64,000 nucleotides of DNA from the NCBI RefSeq assembly GCF_011044975.1, contig NZ_JAAKZV010000005.1, forward strand, positions 37,037 through 101,036. Direction: 5' to 3'. Shown here one piece after another: positions 25,138-33,423 of the stretch. Within the stretch, counting starts at the first letter, position 1; every line of letters starts with the position of its first letter. The notes beneath the pieces were generated by a model. That model made no database searches and was not told the origin of the DNA. It saw nothing but the letters and a program-made list of their open reading frames with translations. The position numbers were made by a program, and so were the translations under genes. The DNA comes from Streptomyces coryli (lineage in GTDB: Bacteria > Actinomycetota > Actinomycetes > Streptomycetales > Streptomycetaceae).

Positions 25138-26352
25138 ATGACCGCGCACCACCCCGACGCCACCGAAGCTCCTGCGGAGATCCGCAGCAATGTCCCCGGC
25201 TCGTTCGCCCGGGGCGTGCTGACGAGGCGGCATCCGGCGCTGATCCGGCAGGTACGGGACGCCATTCCGCTCGGCCCTCGGCAGCATCGCGCGCTGGACC
25301 GGCTGGAAGCCGACGTCGCGCGCGACGAGATCACGCCGCTTGACGACGCTGCGGACGATCACAGCATCTGGAATGACTGGGCGCAGGGCTACTACGGACA
25401 GTCGTGGCTCGATGCGCCGTTCCTGTGGGCCGAGTCGTACTTCTACCGCAAGCTCCTGGCCGCCACCGGCTACTTCGAGTCGGGGCCTTGGCGCGGTGTG
25501 GACATCTTCGCTCCGTCGAAGCAGGCGGAGCTGCACAGCAAAGACGTCGACGCCGAGCTCCGCGCTCTCGACGAGCTCCCGCGGCAGGCGGAGCGGGAGC
25601 GGGAACGCGGGGAGGTCTTGCTGCAGTCGTCGCTGTGGGGCAATCAGGCCGACCTCGGCTTTGCCGCCTCCAGCAATGCGCCCGCCGAGCAGCGTCGCGA
25701 CGAGCGCCTGGTCGTCGACGACCGGACGCGCCTGTGGGACCTCCTGGCCGCCGGCACCCCGGGGACGATCGCGGTCCTGGCCGACAACGTGGGCCGCGAG
25801 CTCATCCCGGACCTGGTCCTCATCGACCATCTGCTGCGCCACCATGCCGAGCGGGTGGTGCTGTACGTCAAGCCGTATCCGTACTACGTCTCGGACGCCA
25901 CCGCCCCCGACACCTTCGAGCACCTCCGCCGCCTGGCGGCGGCACCTGGTGAAGCCGGGGCGGTCGGACAGCGACTGTGGTCCGCTCTCGCAACAGGCCC
26001 CCTCGAAATCCGCGCCCACTCCTTCTTCTGCGCTCCGCTGGAATTCAACCGGATGCCCGCCGACCTCCACGACGAGCTGGCGGAATGCGCGCTGACGATC
26101 CTCAAGGGCGACCTGAACTACCGGCGCCTGGTGGGCGATCGAGCATGGGATCCCGTCACGCCGTTCGAGCGGACGACCGCGTACTTCCCGAGCCCGGTAG
26201 CCGCGCTGCGCACCCTGAAATCCGACGTCATCGTCGGGATGGCGCCCGAGCGCCTCGACGAGCTTGAGGCTTCCGGCAGCGATTGGCGAACCAGCGGCAC
26301 CCACGCCCTGGTGCAGCTGCACGGGGTTACCGAGCGTCAACTTCTTGGCTAG
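25138..26352 (+). CDS. ARMT1-like damage-control phosphatase (DUF89)
   Basis: A 404-residue member of the DUF89/ARMT1 family of metal-dependent damage-control phosphatases, which hydrolyse harmful or excess sugar phosphates. Family motifs are SSLWGNQADL (164-173), VLADNVGREL with metal-binding D216/N217, and the phosphate-site KGDLNYRRL (323-331). The length fits. It is cytoplasmic. Only nine bases separate it from a DUF574 methyltransferase gene, so they are likely co-transcribed. The human relative was also described as a carboxyl methyltransferase, a claim that remains disputed. Confidence 0.87.
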   Translation: MTAHHPDATEAPAEIRSNVPGSFARGVLTRRHPALIRQVRDAIPLGPRQHRALDRLEADVARDEITPLDDAADDHSIWNDWAQGYYGQSWLDAPFLWAESYFYRKLLAATGYFESGPWRGVDIFAPSKQAELHSKDVDAELRALDELPRQAERERERGEVLLQSSLWGNQADLGFAASSNAPAEQRRDERLVVDDRTRLWDLLAAGTPGTIAVLADNVGRELIPDLVLIDHLLRHHAERVVLYVKPYPYYVSDATAPDTFEHLRRLAAAPGEAGAVGQRLWSALATGPLEIRAHSFFCAPLEFNRMPADLHDELAECALTILKGDLNYRRLVGDRAWDPVTPFERTTAYFPSPVAALRTLKSDVIVGMAPERLDELEASGSDWRTSGTHALVQLHGVTERQLLG

Positions 26353-26361
26353 GGTCGGCGG

Positions 26362-27210
26362 ATGCCTGACGGTGACAGAATGCCCTCGCCCGAGGAACCG
26401 CAGTACATCCGTGACCTGCGTACGGACCGCCCGCACCCGGCCCGCGTGTACGACTACCTCCTCGGCGGCAAGAACAACTACGCCGCCGACCGCGCCGCGG
26501 CCGAAGCGGGCAAGCGGGCCAACCCGAACAGCCTGATACCGCCGCGCGAGAACCGCGCCTTCCTGCGCCGGGCCGTGCACTACCTGGCGGCCCAGGAGGG
26601 CATCGACCAGTTCCTCGACGTCGGTACGGGCCTGCCCACCTCGCCGAACGTCCACGAGGTCGCCCAGGCCGCGAACCCCGCCGCCCGCGTGGTCTACGTC
26701 GACAACGACCCCATCGTCCTCACCCACGCCCGCGCGCTGCTGGTGGGGACCCCGGAGGGCCGCACCAAGTACATCGAGGCCGACCTCCGCGATCCCGAAG
26801 CGATCCTGAACGCCCCGGAGCTACAGGCGACTTTGGACCTGACGCGCCCGGTGGGCCTGCTGCTGATCGCCATCATGCACTTCGTCCCGGACGAGGCCGG
26901 TCCGCTGGATATCGCCGAGCGATTGCTGTCTGCCCTCCCCTCGGGCAGCTTCCTCGCCCTGTCCCACCTGACCGGCGACTTCGATCCGAAGGCATGGGAA
27001 GGCGTGGCGGCGATCTACCGCAAGAGCGGCGTAATCATGCAGGTCCGTACCAAGCCGGAGGTCGAACGCTTCTTCGACGGCCTCGAACTCGTGGACCCGG
27101 GCGTACAGTCGCTGCCCCGCTGGCGCCCGGAGGCCCCGGCGGTCGGCACCGCGGGTGCCGTCACGGACGCGGAGGTGTCGGTGTACGGGGGCGTGGGCCG
27201 CAAGCGGTGA
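26362..27210 (+). CDS. DUF574 family SAM-dependent methyltransferase
   Basis: A 282-residue actinobacterial methyltransferase family (PF04672). The opening ARVYDYLLGGKNNYAADR and the SAM-site FLDVGTGLPTSPNVHEVAQ (about 93-111), then VYVDNDPIV, are diagnostic. Streptomyces genomes carry many copies, often near WhiJ/DUF397 modules; the substrate is unknown. An ATG six codons downstream (26380) is an alternative start. Its last bases overlap the next gene as GTGA. Confidence 0.88.
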   Translation: MPDGDRMPSPEEPQYIRDLRTDRPHPARVYDYLLGGKNNYAADRAAAEAGKRANPNSLIPPRENRAFLRRAVHYLAAQEGIDQFLDVGTGLPTSPNVHEVAQAANPAARVVYVDNDPIVLTHARALLVGTPEGRTKYIEADLRDPEAILNAPELQATLDLTRPVGLLLIAIMHFVPDEAGPLDIAERLLSALPSGSFLALSHLTGDFDPKAWEGVAAIYRKSGVIMQVRTKPEVERFFDGLELVDPGVQSLPRWRPEAPAVGTAGAVTDAEVSVYGGVGRKR

Positions 27211-27770
27211 GTACGTACACAACACTCTGGACGAACGACTTGTGCCGGGAGCTGGAGAAGTCCGGCTACGCCGGTCAGCGGCTGACGATCCTGTTCGGCG
27301 GCCCGCACCAGTCGCTGCCGAGCTTCCGGCGTGCCGGCGTCGAGGCCGGGGACCGTATCGTTCCGCTGCGTGCTCGGCGCGGCCGGCTGCATGTGCTGGG
27401 GACGATGGAGGTTGCCCGGATCCTGCCGTACGAGGACGCCGGGCAGGACCTGGCCGACGACGACTACACCAAACTGCTGCACTGGAAGCCGCTGAAGACA
27501 GGCTGCGTCAGCGAGGTCCTCATAGGCCCGCCCGGCTCCGTCCTCGACTTCGACACCACCGTGCCACCCAAGCTCCTTGAACAGCTGACGTTCACCTCCC
27601 GCCGCGGCGAGCGCCAGCTCAAGCACGTCGAAGACGGCAGGCTGCTCCGCTCGATCAGCCTGCAGGGCATCTATCGCCTCGCCCCTACCTCCGCCGCGGC
27701 GCTGCGTCAGCTGATCCTGGACGTCTCCACCGACCCACCGCCTGGATTCCACAGCCCGCGGGCCGACTGA
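27207..27770 (+). CDS. Hypothetical protein, possibly PUA/ASCH-like
   Basis: A 187-residue protein I do not recognise. The GTG at 27207 overlaps the methyltransferase stop, so it is translationally coupled to it. Residues 46-75 (AGDRIVPLRARRGRLHVLGT) have the look of the conserved beta-strand pattern of PUA/ASCH nucleic-acid-binding folds, but the match is weak. There is no signal peptide or membrane segment. Coupling to a methyltransferase and a damage-control phosphatase suggests a shared small-molecule or RNA-repair role, which is inference only. Confidence 0.7.
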   Translation: MSTYTTLWTNDLCRELEKSGYAGQRLTILFGGPHQSLPSFRRAGVEAGDRIVPLRARRGRLHVLGTMEVARILPYEDAGQDLADDDYTKLLHWKPLKTGCVSEVLIGPPGSVLDFDTTVPPKLLEQLTFTSRRGERQLKHVEDGRLLRSISLQGIYRLAPTSAAALRQLILDVSTDPPPGFHSPRAD

Positions 27771-28001
27771 CGTCTTCCTTGTATGACGGATGTACGTCCC
27801 CGCTGACACGGCTGGGCGCTGTTCGACGCCGTCGAGCTCCAGCGCCGGGCTCCGGGATAAGTGGCGGGAACGTGTGGGGCAGAGAGCTGTCTTACGGAAG
27901 CCTGGCGTCCAATTTGTAAGCATCATGACAGTCGGTGCGGTAATGGGCCAAGACGAGTAATGTGCGCGGAAGTTGCAGCCTAATCGGAGGTTATTGCCGC
28001 T

Positions 28002-28763
28002 ATGTCTGCTCCCAATGGCGACACGCACCGCGCCCGCGTAGACCGTCGCACCGAACACCCCCGCGAGATTCTGCTGGTGGCCGCCAACCCTGCTGTCAAT
28101 GAACATGGTTGGCCGGTCGGCTTCTGGGGTGCCGAGCTCACCCATCCGTACTACGAACTGACCGAGGCCGGATTCCGGGTCACCATCGCCTCGCCCGCCG
28201 GCGGGGAAGTCGTCATGGACGGCCTGTCCGATCCCCGCGATCCGTCCAAGTGGTCTGCCGAGGACCTGATCACGATGGGGTTCGTGAACACCCCTGAGCT
28301 GACCCAGCTGTTAGCGGACACACCTGCCCTCGACAGTCTCGACCCGGGGCGGTATGAGGCGCTGCTCATCGCCGGCGGGCAGGCACCGATGTTCGGGTAT
28401 CGCGACAGCAAGCCGCTGCACCAGGTGATACGGGCCTTCTGGGACGCGGAGAAGATCGTCGCCGCGTACTGCCACGGCGTCGCCGCACTCGTCGACTGCG
28501 AGCTGACCGACGGCACCCCGCTGGTGCGGGGGCGTACGGTCACCGCCTTCTCCAACGCCGAAGAGGACTACAGCAACGCGGCCGCAGGCGTACGGCTGAT
28601 GCCGTGGCGGCTGGAGGATGCGCTGCGCGAGCGCGGCGCGCACTTCGTCAGCGCCGGCCTGTTCAAGCCGTTCGCCGTCCGCGACGGCCGGCTCATCACC
28701 GGGCAGCAGCAGTATTCGAGCCGCGAGGTCGCGCGTGCGGTGCTCGCAGCGATCGGCGTCTGA
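28002..28763 (+). CDS. DJ-1/PfpI family protein (type 1 glutamine amidotransferase fold)
   Basis: A 253-residue protein of the DJ-1/ThiJ/PfpI superfamily, closest in pattern to Hsp31-like members. The nucleophile is C157 in AAYCHGVAAL, followed by H158, with an acidic partner E45 in WGAEL. Such proteins act as glyoxalase III, deglycase or chaperones under carbonyl stress; which one is not decidable. The ATG at 28002 follows GGAGG. Codon 104 (28311-28313) is TTA, so translation should be bldA-dependent. It is followed after 12 bases by an F420-type oxidoreductase. Confidence 0.85.
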   Translation: MSAPNGDTHRARVDRRTEHPREILLVAANPAVNEHGWPVGFWGAELTHPYYELTEAGFRVTIASPAGGEVVMDGLSDPRDPSKWSAEDLITMGFVNTPELTQLLADTPALDSLDPGRYEALLIAGGQAPMFGYRDSKPLHQVIRAFWDAEKIVAAYCHGVAALVDCELTDGTPLVRGRTVTAFSNAEEDYSNAAAGVRLMPWRLEDALRERGAHFVSAGLFKPFAVRDGRLITGQQQYSSREVARAVLAAIGV

Positions 28764-28775
28764 GGGGGCGGCCGG

Positions 28776-29369
28776 ATGACCACGGCAGTGATCGGCACGG
28801 GTTTTGTCGGCGGCACGCTCGGGCGGGCCTTCGCGCGCGCGGGCATCCCGACGGTCTTCGGCTCGCGCCATCCGGAGGACGGCAGCGTCGCAGGCAGCAG
28901 CGGCGCGGAGGTCGTCTCGGTGGGCGCGGCGGTGCAGTCGGCGGGAACGCTGGTGCTCACGCAGCCGGCGGCCGCCGTCGAGGACTTCCTGCGCAGGTAC
29001 GGGGACGCGCTCGCCGGGCGGCTGGTCGTCGACGCCACCAACGACGTCGGGCGGCCGGTCGCCCACAAGGCGCGGGAGGTCGCGAAGTACGCACCCGGGG
29101 CCCGGTACGCGCGCGCCTTCAACACCCTCGGCGGCGAGAACTTCGCCGACCCGCGCTTCGACGGCATCGCCGCCGACCTGTTCTTCTCGGCCCCGGTCGA
29201 CGACCGCGCGGCCGTGGAGGAGCTGATCGCGGCCGTCGGGCTGCGGCCGATGTACGTGGGGGAGGGGCAGGAGGACGTGGTGGACGGCGTCCTGCGGCTG
29301 TGGTTCGCACTGGCGGTGGGGCAAGGGCACGGCCGCGAGCTGGCATTCCGGACGTTGAGCAGGCCCTGA
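28776..29369 (+). CDS. NADPH-dependent F420 reductase-like oxidoreductase
   Basis: A 197-residue Rossmann protein of the F420_oxidored/NAD-binding_F420 family. The cofactor loop is AVIGTGFVGGTLGRAFARAG at the N-terminus, followed by GSRHPED, an arginine-containing loop typical of NADPH binding. The length fits family members. It may reduce coenzyme F420 or act as a ketol or imine reductase; the sequence does not settle it. It is likely co-transcribed with the DJ-1 gene upstream and the ART-like gene downstream (21-base gap). Confidence 0.8.
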   Translation: MTTAVIGTGFVGGTLGRAFARAGIPTVFGSRHPEDGSVAGSSGAEVVSVGAAVQSAGTLVLTQPAAAVEDFLRRYGDALAGRLVVDATNDVGRPVAHKAREVAKYAPGARYARAFNTLGGENFADPRFDGIAADLFFSAPVDDRAAVEELIAAVGLRPMYVGEGQEDVVDGVLRLWFALAVGQGHGRELAFRTLSRP

Positions 29370-29390
29370 GGCTGACGATAGGTTGCTCGG

Positions 29391-30080
29391 ATGGAGCTGC
29401 CTGCGTACTGGATGTCGCGGCCCGAACCGCGCCCCGATCGCAGGACGTCGGAATCCTTCGACCTGCTGCTCGAGCAAGCGCTCGCGGACGGCCCCGACGT
29501 GCCCATCGACTACCGGCTCGAGGCGCCGAAGTGGCAGTTCCTCTGCCATGCCGCGGATCGCGGCACCCTTGTGCTGCACGGTTCCGGCGACCCGGCGATC
29601 AAACGCTTCGAACCGCGGCAGCCGGACGACACCAGCGAGTTCGGCAATCGGTGCGCGGTCTTCGCCGCCGGTGACGGGCTCTGGCCGATGTACTACGCGG
29701 TCCTGGACCGGGAACGCCACCCGATGTCGCTGATCAATGGCTGCGCCCGCGTCGCCGACGGCAGCAGCGGGCAGCTCGGCGACCCGCACTACTACTTCTC
29801 CATCAGCGCGCGGGCGCTGAAGCAGCAGCCCTGGCGGGCCGGCACGGTTTACCTGCTACCCGCCGACACCTTCGAACTGCAGCCGCGGATACAGGTCGGC
29901 GACGCCTCGATACAGCTGCCCCAATGGGCAAGTCCCCTACCGGTGACCCCCGTCGCCAAACTCGACGTACACCCGGAGGACTTCCCCTTCCTCGACCACA
30001 TCCGCGGCCATGACGATGACCAGGTCAGGACCCGCGCGGCAGCCAACCCCGATGGCTTCCCCTGGCACGACGAGGCGTGA
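29391..30080 (+). CDS. Uncharacterised protein with an ADP-ribosyltransferase-like pattern
   Basis: A 229-residue protein with no assigned function. Three stretches recall the ADP-ribosyltransferase (ART) fold: LVLHGSG (60-66) like the NAD-binding H[GS] strand, FGNRCAVFAAGDGLWPMYYA (84-103) like the Y-containing second motif, and WRAGTVYLLPADTF (148-161) like the late strand. I could not identify a convincing catalytic Glu, so activity is uncertain. Similar standalone proteins occur in other bacteria. There is no signal peptide and no neighbouring antitoxin candidate. Confidence 0.6.
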   Translation: MELPAYWMSRPEPRPDRRTSESFDLLLEQALADGPDVPIDYRLEAPKWQFLCHAADRGTLVLHGSGDPAIKRFEPRQPDDTSEFGNRCAVFAAGDGLWPMYYAVLDRERHPMSLINGCARVADGSSGQLGDPHYYFSISARALKQQPWRAGTVYLLPADTFELQPRIQVGDASIQLPQWASPLPVTPVAKLDVHPEDFPFLDHIRGHDDDQVRTRAAANPDGFPWHDEA

Positions 30081-30105
30081 CTCAGAAGAAGCAGAGAGCC
30101 AGCAC

Positions 30106-31443
30106 ATGTCCCGACGCACGACCCCGTCCGTAGCCACCTCCGCGGAACCGGCCATGCGGCCGGCCGGCCAGGGCCGCCCCGGGCTGGACATCGTCCGCAA
30201 CTGCCGGGTCTCCTTCGACGGGTCGGCGCTGGTGGCCACCGGACGGGACGGGGCGCGGCGGAGCTTTCCCGTCGGCGAGGGTGGCATCGTCAAGGCCGTG
30301 TTCGTCGACAAGCCGGGGGAGTCGGTCGGCGGTGGTATGGCCGCGCCGGCCCCCGGCGGCTGGGGGGAGCTGCTGTTCCTCGACGCCGCCGGGGCCGTTG
30401 TCGTGCGACTGCGCCTCGACGACTGGGTTCCCGAAGGGGACCGGCTCGGTATCCGTCCCGTACGAGGCGAGCGGCTGCTCGCGCTGAGCGGCGCCGGTGC
30501 GCTGTGCAAGCGGGCGGGAATTGCGGTCAGCGTCTCCCGGGTCCCGGCCGAAGCGGGCGGGACTTCGCTGCGGCTGCCGATGGCATTGCCCGCCTGGTAC
30601 TCGGTGGTGCGTGTCGCCGCCACGGTGGTGTGGGCGGTGGCCTGGTTCGTCGGCGTGCTGCTGCGGCCCGACGCGCCGTGGCTGCTGGCGCTGGCGGCGG
30701 TCGCGGCGCTCGCCGGTCCTGTCGCGTACTTCGCTGTCCGGTCGGCCCACGCCGCGCGCGAGCGCGGAGCGGCCGAAGCGGGCGGCACCCGGATCTCTCC
30801 GTCGCCCGCGGCCGGGGCGGGTGCCACGGTGCGGTTCTGCGAGACCGCTGCCGTGCGGGTCGAGCCGCAGGAGATCGTGCTGGTGGACAGCGTGGGACAC
30901 GAGCGTCGGCTGGCGCGGTCCGGGGCGCATGGTGTGACCCGGCTGGTGCGGCACATGGACCGCAAGACAGGTGAGCCTGTGGGCGTCGAGCTGTGCGGAC
31001 CGGACGGGCAGGTGCGCGGGGCGCTGCCGTGGCGGTGGTGGTTCGCGGGTCCTGAAGGCGAGCGGCGGTGGGAGGAGTTGCGGGCGGTCGGTGGGCTGCA
31101 GGCGGAGGACCGGGCCACGGCGAAGGGTGTGTCGTGGCCCGTCGACCCGGTTGCCGAGGCGGACGCGAGTCTGATGGGGCAGATGCCGGCGGCCCGGGCG
31201 CGGCAGGCGAGCCGGTTCCCGGAGTCGGTCATGGGGGTGGCGGACCGCCCGATGGCGGCGCTGATGGCCGTGCTCAGCCTGGGTGCGGGGATCAGCGCGG
31301 TAGAAGAGCCCGGCTATCGGGTGGCCGTGATCGCCGTATCCGAGCTCGCGCTCTGCGGCTCGGAACTACCCCGCCTGGCCTACAGCTTGCGCAGCCGCAT
31401 GCGTCTCGACCGGCCTGCGCCCGGGCAGGAGCCGACCGCATGA
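30106..31443 (+). CDS. Predicted membrane protein with two PH-like soluble domains
   Basis: A 445-residue protein I do not recognise. Hydrophobic helices lie at about 165-186, 190-212, 382-400 and 403-420. A beta-rich domain precedes the first pair (about 26-145, LDIVRNCRVSFDGSALVATG) and a second one lies between the pairs (about 240-315, VRVEPQEIVLVDSVGHERRL). The two domains look alike, both resembling bacterial PH-like modules, which suggests an internal duplication. The ATG at 30106 lacks a strong ribosome site. It may be the last gene of the DJ-1 to ART-like run (25 bases after it). Confidence 0.65.
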   Translation: MSRRTTPSVATSAEPAMRPAGQGRPGLDIVRNCRVSFDGSALVATGRDGARRSFPVGEGGIVKAVFVDKPGESVGGGMAAPAPGGWGELLFLDAAGAVVVRLRLDDWVPEGDRLGIRPVRGERLLALSGAGALCKRAGIAVSVSRVPAEAGGTSLRLPMALPAWYSVVRVAATVVWAVAWFVGVLLRPDAPWLLALAAVAALAGPVAYFAVRSAHAARERGAAEAGGTRISPSPAAGAGATVRFCETAAVRVEPQEIVLVDSVGHERRLARSGAHGVTRLVRHMDRKTGEPVGVELCGPDGQVRGALPWRWWFAGPEGERRWEELRAVGGLQAEDRATAKGVSWPVDPVAEADASLMGQMPAARARQASRFPESVMGVADRPMAALMAVLSLGAGISAVEEPGYRVAVIAVSELALCGSELPRLAYSLRSRMRLDRPAPGQEPTA

Positions 31444-31572
31444 GCGACATGACAGAGCACGGCGTGACGCGCGATGAAGCGCAAACCATCCCCACGGATT
31501 ACCAACGTCGAGGACAAGATGACGACTGCCTAGGTGGTTGGAGGCACACGCAGGTTCTCAGGCCCGGGCCCC

Positions 31573-32829
31573 TCACCCCTCCCGCCGCTCCAGCGGCACC
31601 GCCGCCGACACCACCGTCCCCTCACCCGGCGACGACTCGATGGTCAGCCGCCCACCCAGCTGCTTCAGCCGCGCCCGGATCGCCGGCACCCCGTGCCCGC
31701 GCATCCCGTCCGGGCCCTCCGGCAGCGCCGCCGCGTCAAAGCCCCGGCCGTCGTCCGCGACATCCAGCACCACCTGATCATCGAGACAGGTCAGCGTCAG
31801 CACCGCGGTCGTGGCCCCCGCGTGCTCGCGCACATTCGCCAGCGCCCCCTGCGCGATCCGCAGCAGCGCCGACTGCACCAGCTCCGGCAGCTCGGGCAGG
31901 GGACCATGACCGGCCTCGTCCACATGCACCCGCACCGACAGCCGCTCACCCGACTCCCGCTCGGCCAGGGTGTAGAGGGCAGCCGCGAGCCCCCCACCCC
32001 CCGCCAGGTCCGTCGGCGCCAGGTCGTGTACGAACCTGCGCGCCTCGCTGAGGTTGTGCTCGCCGATGGAGACGGCGGTGTCGACGTGGCCGCGGGCCTT
32101 GCCCGGGTCGGCTTCCCACAGGCGCTGTGCCGCGCGCAGCAGCATCTGCTGGCTGGACACGCCCTGGGCGAGGGTGTCGTGGATCTCCATCGCCAGCCGC
32201 TGGCGCTCGGCGAGGGTGCCCTCGCGGCGTTCGGTGGCGGCCAGTTCGCGGCGGGTGCGGACCAGGTCGGTGATCAGGGTCTCCTGGCGGGCGGCCTGGC
32301 GCTGCATGTAGATGAAGAGCGCGGTCGCGGACGCCGACAGCGCCATCGGGCCGACCACCAGGTCGATGTCGAAGCGTGCGGAGAGCTGCAGTTGGGCGCC
32401 GATGACGAAGGCGGTGAGCACGGCGATCAGCCCGTACGCGGCCCGCGGCGGCAGCGTGCGCAGCGCGGTGAAGAACAGCGGCACCGCCACCCAGCCGAAG
32501 CTCGGCGCCAGCAGCACCAGCGGCGCCCACAACGCGATGATCCCGCCGAACCACGCGGCCAGCCGCACCGGAGACCACGGCGTCGCCCCCCGGCCGGCGC
32601 GCGGGCCCAGGAAGTACAGCGCCGTCAGCGCGACCGCGAGCGCGATGACCCAGGGCGCCCGATTCTCGTCCGAGTGCCGGAGCAGAAAGCGGATCATCGC
32701 GGAGCCGAGCAGCAGGCAGTACGTCAGCTGCATGACGAAGGCCAGCCAGCGGGCATCCGCCCCGCCGACGGCGAGCGGCCGGTCGTCCGTCTGCATCGGC
32801 AGCCGCCTTCCTTCATTCAATTCCGACAT
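31573..32829 (-). CDS. Sensor histidine kinase (MacS/DesK-like), no adjacent regulator
   Basis: A 418-residue membrane kinase. About five hydrophobic helices cover residues 28-175, followed by a coiled coil (RTRRELAATERREGTLAERQ) and the phospho-acceptor H217 in LAMEIHDTLAQGVSSQQ, a HisKA_3 motif; the HATPase_c domain has DDGRGFD and GVPAIRARLKQLGG. No response regulator is adjacent, so its partner is elsewhere. The ATG at 32829 is used; Met12 (32796) is an alternative. It is the last gene of a minus-strand run that starts at the CNNM genes, 42 bases after mug. Confidence 0.9.
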   Translation of the reverse strand: MSELNEGRRLPMQTDDRPLAVGGADARWLAFVMQLTYCLLLGSAMIRFLLRHSDENRAPWVIALAVALTALYFLGPRAGRGATPWSPVRLAAWFGGIIALWAPLVLLAPSFGWVAVPLFFTALRTLPPRAAYGLIAVLTAFVIGAQLQLSARFDIDLVVGPMALSASATALFIYMQRQAARQETLITDLVRTRRELAATERREGTLAERQRLAMEIHDTLAQGVSSQQMLLRAAQRLWEADPGKARGHVDTAVSIGEHNLSEARRFVHDLAPTDLAGGGGLAAALYTLAERESGERLSVRVHVDEAGHGPLPELPELVQSALLRIAQGALANVREHAGATTAVLTLTCLDDQVVLDVADDGRGFDAAALPEGPDGMRGHGVPAIRARLKQLGGRLTIESSPGEGTVVSAAVPLERREG

Positions 32830-32871
32830 GAAGGATATACGCGACAGATCGCGGCCACCGCCCCGGGCGGC

Positions 32872-33423
32872 TCAGCCCTGCGACGTCTCCTGCCGCAGCC
32901 GCCCGTACTCGGCCGCCATCGTCTCCAGCGTCCAGTGCGCATTGAGCCCGCTGGGATTCGGCAGCACCCACACCCGCGTCCCGCCGATCTCCCGCTCCTG
33001 CGGCCCGACGGCGGCCTTCCGCTCGCCGAAGGCGATCCGGTACGCGGTCACGCCCACGACCGCGAGCACCTGCGGCCGCAGCCGCTCCACCTTGGCGGCG
33101 AGCAGCCGCCCGCCCTCGCGGTACTCGTCGTCGCTCAGCTCGTCCGCCCGCGCGGTGGCCCGCGCCACGACATTGGTGATGCCGAGCCCGTACGACAGCA
33201 GCTCCTGCTGCTCGTCGGGACGCAGTTGCCGGGGCGTGAAGCCGGAGCGGTGCAGCACGGGCCAGAAGCGGTTGCCGGGCCGCGCGAAGTGGTGGCCGGT
33301 GGCGGCGGACATCAGCCCCGGGTTGATGCCGCAGAACAGCACCCGCAGCCCGGGGGCGGCCACATCGTCCACCAGCCGCCCCCGCGCGGTCTCCAGCTCC
33401 TGAGTCGTAAAACGCGGTGTCAG
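32872..33423 (-). CDS. mug: G/U mismatch-specific DNA glycosylase
   Basis: About 183 residues of the Mug/TDG uracil-DNA glycosylase family, which removes uracil or thymine opposite guanine in base-excision repair. Motifs are VLFCGINPGLMSAATGHHFA (active-site GINPG) and VLPNPSGLNAHW. No ATG, GTG or TTG fits the usual N-terminus (homologues begin about 16-18 residues before VDDVAAPG). The only codon there is CTG at 33423-33421, which overlaps the purB stop as CTGA, imitating the common ATGA coupling. The alternative is GTG at 33372, which would remove the first helix. The start therefore needs protein evidence. Confidence 0.88.
   Translation of the reverse strand: MTPRFTTQELETARGRLVDDVAAPGLRVLFCGINPGLMSAATGHHFARPGNRFWPVLHRSGFTPRQLRPDEQQELLSYGLGITNVVARATARADELSDDEYREGGRLLAAKVERLRPQVLAVVGVTAYRIAFGERKAAVGPQEREIGGTRVWVLPNPSGLNAHWTLETMAAEYGRLRQETSQG

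Noticed and set aside
27771-28001. 231-base gap before the DJ-1 gene
   Set aside because: Only promoter-like AT-rich sequence and the GGAGG site are seen; no RNA gene or repeat recognised.
31444-31572. Possible small gene between the membrane protein and the kinase
   Set aside because: No start with a ribosome site and no plausible peptide.
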